Shown: piece after piece, positions 60,701 to 64,000 of the stretch
How positions within the stretch are numbered: position 1 is the first letter of the stretch
How the letters are laid out: each line of letters begins with the position of its first letter
Origin: a candidate division KSB1 bacterium
GTDB taxonomy: Bacteria > Zhuqueibacterota > Zhuqueibacteria > Zhuqueibacterales > Zhuqueibacteraceae
Length of the DNA stretch: 64,000 nucleotides
Direction of reading: 5' to 3'
Assembly: GCA_034506255.1 (NCBI GenBank)
Contig: JAPDPX010000007.1
Span: forward strand, 186,001 to 250,000
Translations under genes and position numbers: made by a program
The notes under the pieces: generated by a model
Told to the model about the DNA's origin: nothing
What the model saw: only the letters and a program-made list of their open reading frames with translations
Databases searched by the model: none

Positions 60701-61077
60701 GCAAGAATTGCTATCGCATCGCTGAGCTGGAAATTCAGTCTGCCGCGCCTGGCAGTCAGGCTCAAGGCGTGACAAGCGCCGGCGAGGGAGCAGCCGCGGC
60801 GCTGCAACCGCCCGGAGCGTTGCAACTGGAACAGAATTATCCCAACCCGTTCAATCCGACGACAACGCTCACTTTCAGGGTGCCGGAAGCGGGCATGGTG
60901 AAATTGCAGGTCTATAATCTCGCCGGGCAAGTCATCGCCACCCTGGTCAATCGCTGGGTGCCAGCGGGAGTGCATCACGTCACTTTCGACGCTTCGGCGC
61001 TGCCCACCGGCGTCTATGTCGCCGTTCTGCACAGCGGCAGCTTCACGCAGACGCGGCGGCTGGTTTACATGAAGTGA
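57706..61077 (+). CDS. Secreted phytase-like propeller protein with duplicated Ig/F5-8C modules and T9SS domain
   Basis: 1123 residues from ATG 57706 (GGAG upstream). A signal or membrane segment is at about 12-32. Residues 35-345 form a beta-propeller similar to beta-propeller phytases in its outline: VAPNPEQSILYITDKTKN, then FVREPEGIQIYDTGNGTGY and DTDGIEIVQTALSNLPNGS near the end. The acidic Ca2+-site pattern is only partly kept, so catalysis is uncertain. Then the module [Kre9/KNH-like (PNGGEALQVDSTYTITW), Big_1 Ig (GGSCQSGRPSTNLPAALEVK), F5/8 type C (NIARDKAAQASRTAGN)] occurs twice, at about 347-680 and 685-1020. A Por domain (NYPNPFNPTTT) closes the protein. The F5/8C parts suggest binding to sugar. 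The next gene encodes a related propeller. Confidence 0.82.
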   Translation: MKGKGSRGATRFVMPVVLAAGLVLGATVTVPLFYETTIVAGHGRVDSIAMWVAPNPEQSILYITDKTKNCLEKHDPVRNKFLGYLGSTGSGPGQLRYPNGVDVGYNVPTGSGERDLLIVADRDNNRLAIWSVPDETYMGSVSHPDMIEPYGVATYWDEDQFQVFATDNGGPTDDVFVFNIVPQGQGVQGVLQRKIATQTILESLTIDQYHRRILLCDEARSEVMVLDLAGNLLQRFGLGHFVREPEGIQIYDTGNGTGYIVVSDQIASPTEYEVFDRQTFACLGNFSGSTRDTDGIEIVQTALSNLPNGSLFAQNTDRNAHCYDWGAIASALGLQTAFVDYHHRPAARLTLQMPNGGEALQVDSTYTITWTAENAHLADTVRIEYSQDGGATWQVLAAQTANDGEFTWQVRVAPTSTACLRIADARDGRPSDMSDSTFKIIGPPAQIKITGGSCQSGRPSTNLPAALEVKVTDSNGNAVSGALVTFEITAGNGSLSTTGPVRTALNGRAQTLLTLGPHHGANRVTASVTTLDTIVTFEAQADVEEFANNIARDKAAQASRTAGNNVPGRAVDGNDCSFWASGALGNGSQTAWLLVDLAASFAVDRAAIKWDGSFFARKYEVQLSSDSVNWTTVYTQVAGTGGTERFVFPAATARYVRVYMTEAKKNIYRIAELEIAQSAAGDSILLQSPNGGEAWQVDSSYAITWDASRINPGSLVRVEYSADAGASWQVLAANAPNTGSYLWQVNTAPTSTALIRIADAGDRYPIDTGDSTFKIIGPPAQMKVTGGDCQSGRPGTTLPAALTVKVTDRNGNAVPGAAVTFTVSSGAGTLSPAQPVRSGLNGRAASSLTLGPEPGVTKVQARVAGLDTVLLFTARADSQAFAVNAACGKTATASSTNGGNSAARAVDGSECSYWASGPLTTVSTTQWLMVDLQSAQVLTDVAIKWDGNFFATAYEIQLSMDQLGWQTVFAEQAGTGGTVRLELPPITAQYVRVYMTGNRKNCYRIAELEIQSAAPGSQAQGVTSAGEGAAAALQPPGALQLEQNYPNPFNPTTTLTFRVPEAGMVKLQVYNLAGQVIATLVNRWVPAGVHHVTFDASALPTGVYVAVLHSGSFTQTRRLVYMK

Positions 61078-61334
61078 GCAGCCGGCGGGTTTTGCGGGTA
61101 ATCCCTAGTGCATTGTTACGTTGATTTTTTTAGTCCCGGCCTCTCGTGGGTCGCTGCTGGAGTGGCAAAAATTCATTTTTGAACAGCCGCCCACCAGGGG
61201 CGGGGACTACAGAATTCACGTTTACAGGGCACCAGTGACGTGTGGAGTAGCCCAGGCATCTCTGCCTGCGCCAACAAGTCCACCAGGTTTCGATTACACA
61301 GGGCTGATAGAGTTAAAAGTGGGAGGCGGCAGCG
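61078..61334. other. Gap between the two phytase-like genes
   Basis: 257 bases without a coding frame of its own. A T-rich stretch (GATTTTTTTAGT near 61123) might belong to a weak promoter or terminator. GGGAGG at 61321-61326 is the ribosome-binding site of the following gene. Confidence 0.4.
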
Positions 61335-64000
61335 TTGAAATCAGATTTCCACAAACTGCGGCGGGGCATGCTGCAGCTTGCGCACACCGGTCATGCCATG
61401 CCACTGGGAGCGTTGCTGTTGTTGCTCGGCTTTGGGATGCTGCCGGCGCAGACCATTCCCGGCGAAATTCAGGTGTCGCCACGCGTGAGTACCGGTGCGG
61501 TCAGTGGCGATGCGGATGATCCGGCGATCTGGATCCACCCCGACGATCCAGCTCTCAGTCTGGTTATCGGAACGGACAAAATCGGGAATTTCATCTATGT
61601 CTGGGACGTCAACGGCGTGGAGTTGCAGCGCATCGCGCTGGCGCGCACGCCCAACAATGGCGACGTGCGCAAAGGGCTGATGCTCGGCGGCGTCCCGGTC
61701 GATATCTACGCGGTGGGCGTGGACGCACCGAGCCGCATCATGGTCTACAAAATCGATCCCGACACCCGTCAGCTCAGCGACATCACCGTTGCCGGCGGCA
61801 TTCTGACCCCTGAGGTCAAGGAGCCTTATGGCTTCGCCCTCTATCGCCGCAAGCGTGATGGCGCGATCTATGCCTTCATGACCAGCAACGGTGGCGTGCA
61901 CGGAGTTTTGCAGCAGTACCACCTGAGCGACAATGGCCAGGGCCGCGTGCAGGGCGTGCACGTGCGCTCGGTCGGCGGCGACGTCAACGGCCAGCATTCC
62001 GAAGGCATCGTCGCAGACGATGAGTTGGGCTATGTGTACGTTTCGGAAGAAGACTGCTGTGTGCACAAGTTCCACGCTGACCCCGACATGGGCAATCAGC
62101 AGCTCGCGGAATTTGCCCATGGCGACAGCATCGAACCCGATCGCGAGGGTCTGGGCATTTATGCCTGTCCGGAAGGCACCGGCTACCTGCTGCTCTCCAG
62201 CCAGGGCAACCAGCGGGTGAAAGTATACCGCCGCGAGGGTGATCCTGGCAATCCCCACAGCCACACACTCGTGACCACGATTCACACCCCCGATGCCACC
62301 AGCACCGACGGCCTGGATGTGACCAGCCAGCCGGCCGGTCCGAATTTCCCCCACGGCTTTCTCGTCAAACACCACAGCACCGGAAAAAACTTCAAACTCT
62401 TTGCCTGGGAGGATATTGCGCAGAACTTCTTGACGACCTGCAGCATCACCTCTGCTTTCAGCGCGACACCGACTTCCGGCTGCGCACCGCTGACCGTCAA
62501 CTTTACGGATCAATCCAGCGGCCCGGTGACCGCCTGGGAATGGGATTTTAACGACGGTACCACCTCCACCGAGCAAAACCCCACACATACCTACAATTCC
62601 GCTGGTGTCTACACGGTGATGTTGACCACCACCAATGCCTCCGGTTATCGTCACTCCTATACGCGCACCACCGGCATCACCGTCGGGGCTGCGCCATCCG
62701 CCGATTTCACTGCCGCACCGCAGACCGGCTTCCCGCCGCTGACTGTGGCGTTTACCGATCAATCGACCGGCCACGTGAGCGCGTGGCTGTGGGATTTTGG
62801 CGACAGCACCACTTCGACGTTGCAACATCCCACGCATGAATATGCCAGGGCCGGAGTTTATTCGGTGACCTTGACAGTCTCCGATTCCTGCGGCAGCAAC
62901 AGTGCAAGCAAGGCGGAATTCATCACCGTCAACTCGCCGGTGGTGGCGGCGTTCGCCGTCTCGGACAGCAGTGGCTGCAGCCCGCTCACCGTGCAGTTCA
63001 GTGATTCTTCCACCGGCAGCCCCACTGCCTGGCTGTGGGATTTCGGCGATGGCACGAATTCGACCGAGCAGCATCCCTCCCACACCTACCACGCCTCCGG
63101 GCGCTACACTGTCACGCTGACAGCCAGCTCGGCAGTTGGCACTGATACCACAAGCAAAAGCGACTTCGTGATCGTCACAGAGCAGCCCGGGGCCGCGTTC
63201 CAGGCCACGCGAACGCGGGTGAGTGTTTCCTCTCCCGTCACATTCACGGATCAATCCTCCGGCGAGGTGAGCCGTTGGTTGTGGGATTTCGGTGATGGCG
63301 GCACTTCGCCCGAAAAAAATCCCACCCATCATTATGCCGCGCCGGGAGAGTACACCGTTTCCTTGACGGTTTCAAATGAATGCGGCACCCACACGGAGAG
63401 CAAAACAAACTATGTGACGGTTGTCGATACGATTTCCGCGGCTTTCTCCGCCGGCGACACTGCGGGCTGCGCGCCGCTGACGGTGCAGTTTACCGACCAG
63501 TCGAGCGGACCAATCACCTCCCGGCGGTGGGAGTTTGGCGACGGCACACTTTCGACCGAATCACATCCGGCGCACACCTATGCCGACACCGGCAGCTACA
63601 CCGTCCGGCTCACCGTGCAGAACGCTGCAAATGACAGCAGCGTGGCCACACGAACGACATACGTCAGAGTTTATCCCGTGCCGCAGGCGGAGTTTTCCGC
63701 CAGCGTAACCACCGGCCATGCGCCGGTTTTGGTGCCGTTCACGGATCAATCCGCCGGCAACCCGACTTCCTGGTTGTGGGATTTTGGTGATGGCAGCCGT
63801 TCCACGGAGCAGCATCCGTCGCATACTTACACCATGGCCGGCGACTACACCGTCATGCTCACCAGCAGCAACGCCTGCAGCAGCAGCACCGTCAGCCGGA
63901 CCGACTACATTCACATTGACCCCTGTCTTGCACCGGTGGCGGATTTTTCCGCTCTCGATACGCTCGGCAGTGTGCCAATGCAAGTCCGTTTCAGTGACCG
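61335..64000 (+). CDS. Secreted beta-propeller phytase with PKD repeats (3' end beyond window)
   Basis: At least 888 residues; the frame stays open to the right edge, so the C-terminus is missing. The start is TTG 61335, eight bases after GGGAGG, giving MKSDFHKLRRG, a signal peptide that ends near MLPAQ. ATG 61398 is an alternative. Residues about 50-370 match beta-propeller phytases: DADDPAIWIHPDDPALSLVI, GTDKIGN, EPYGFALY, QHSEGIVADDELGYVYVSEE, DREGLGIYACPEGTGYLLLS and DGLDVTSQPAG. Such enzymes use Ca2+ to hydrolyse inositol hexakisphosphate. After 373 come PKD domains about 80 residues long, with WLWDFGDGT..STEQHPSHTY cores: six complete and the start of a seventh. A T9SS domain is expected at the missing end. 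Confidence 0.88.
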   Translation, partial: MKSDFHKLRRGMLQLAHTGHAMPLGALLLLLGFGMLPAQTIPGEIQVSPRVSTGAVSGDADDPAIWIHPDDPALSLVIGTDKIGNFIYVWDVNGVELQRIALARTPNNGDVRKGLMLGGVPVDIYAVGVDAPSRIMVYKIDPDTRQLSDITVAGGILTPEVKEPYGFALYRRKRDGAIYAFMTSNGGVHGVLQQYHLSDNGQGRVQGVHVRSVGGDVNGQHSEGIVADDELGYVYVSEEDCCVHKFHADPDMGNQQLAEFAHGDSIEPDREGLGIYACPEGTGYLLLSSQGNQRVKVYRREGDPGNPHSHTLVTTIHTPDATSTDGLDVTSQPAGPNFPHGFLVKHHSTGKNFKLFAWEDIAQNFLTTCSITSAFSATPTSGCAPLTVNFTDQSSGPVTAWEWDFNDGTTSTEQNPTHTYNSAGVYTVMLTTTNASGYRHSYTRTTGITVGAAPSADFTAAPQTGFPPLTVAFTDQSTGHVSAWLWDFGDSTTSTLQHPTHEYARAGVYSVTLTVSDSCGSNSASKAEFITVNSPVVAAFAVSDSSGCSPLTVQFSDSSTGSPTAWLWDFGDGTNSTEQHPSHTYHASGRYTVTLTASSAVGTDTTSKSDFVIVTEQPGAAFQATRTRVSVSSPVTFTDQSSGEVSRWLWDFGDGGTSPEKNPTHHYAAPGEYTVSLTVSNECGTHTESKTNYVTVVDTISAAFSAGDTAGCAPLTVQFTDQSSGPITSRRWEFGDGTLSTESHPAHTYADTGSYTVRLTVQNAANDSSVATRTTYVRVYPVPQAEFSASVTTGHAPVLVPFTDQSAGNPTSWLWDFGDGSRSTEQHPSHTYTMAGDYTVMLTSSNACSSSTVSRTDYIHIDPCLAPVADFSALDTLGSVPMQVRFSD

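Noticed and set aside
61341..63332. 663-codon minus-strand frame at the right end
   Set aside because: It is antisense to the phytase-PKD gene, whose plus-strand frame has clear phytase and PKD motifs.

Overview
The window is G+C-rich, tightly packed bacterial chromosome. Five large secreted proteins end in a Por-type (type IX secretion, T9SS) C-terminal domain; four of them carry the subtype NYPNPFNPxTT/NFPNPFNPST. There are also SLH/TPR, CsgG-like and LPP20-like envelope proteins and several lipoproteins. This points to a diderm of the FCB superphylum, of the kind seen in KSB1/Calditrichota/Ignavibacteria-like candidate phyla. That placement is inference from protein style; there is no rRNA here. 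I see no phage, insertion sequence, integrase or CRISPR array.

Layout. 0.4-2.3 kb: a small lipoprotein and a coiled-coil protein built from a 21-bp tandem repeat. 2.3-6.1 kb (minus strand): overlapping operon of a membrane GAF-SpoIIE-type phosphatase, a DUF1992 protein and a flavin monooxygenase. 6.2-7.4 kb: a stand-alone (p)ppGpp-hydrolase-like HD protein and dUTPase. 7.5-29.2 kb (minus strand): three giant secreted proteins. The last two are tandem paralogues with the same array of 13 bacterial Ig-like repeats; only one carries an N-terminal SGNH esterase. 29.8-39.9 kb: housekeeping, with a zinc-ribbon protein, glgB, uppP, radC-mutL, moaA, a methyltransferase, miaA and tRNA-Gly(CCC). 40.2-46.9 kb: six exported proteins in one direction (LPP20-like, TPR-SLH, FlgT-like, CsgG-like, DUF4412-like, FecR-like), probably an envelope assembly closed by a strong terminator. 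47-57.2 kb: PDZ/radical-SAM DUF512 protein, der, a secreted HExxH protease, sppA, an FmdB-type zinc ribbon, a 31-residue bS22-like ribosomal protein, a REC-PAS-GAF histidine kinase, xseA and a small lipoprotein. 57.7-64 kb: two neighbouring secreted proteins with phytase-like beta-propellers. The second is a phytase-PKD protein running off the right edge.

Promoters of the form TTGACT-N16/17-TATATT-like recur (6.16 kb minus, 39.8, 46.9 and 51.6 kb), so the organism appears to use an ordinary sigma70-type consensus. Intrinsic terminators with U-tracts are clear at 12.35 kb (minus), 29.8 kb (minus) and 46.9 kb (plus). The most unusual items are the tandem Ig-array giants with sugar-binding-like domains nested inside Ig repeats, the tandem phytase-propeller proteins, the envelope cluster at 40-47 kb, a consensus promoter firing directly into a terminator at 46.9 kb, and an inverted-repeat motif shared by two intergenic regions (32.9 and 57.3 kb). 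Promoter, terminator and start-site calls come from reading by eye and were not tested by any program.
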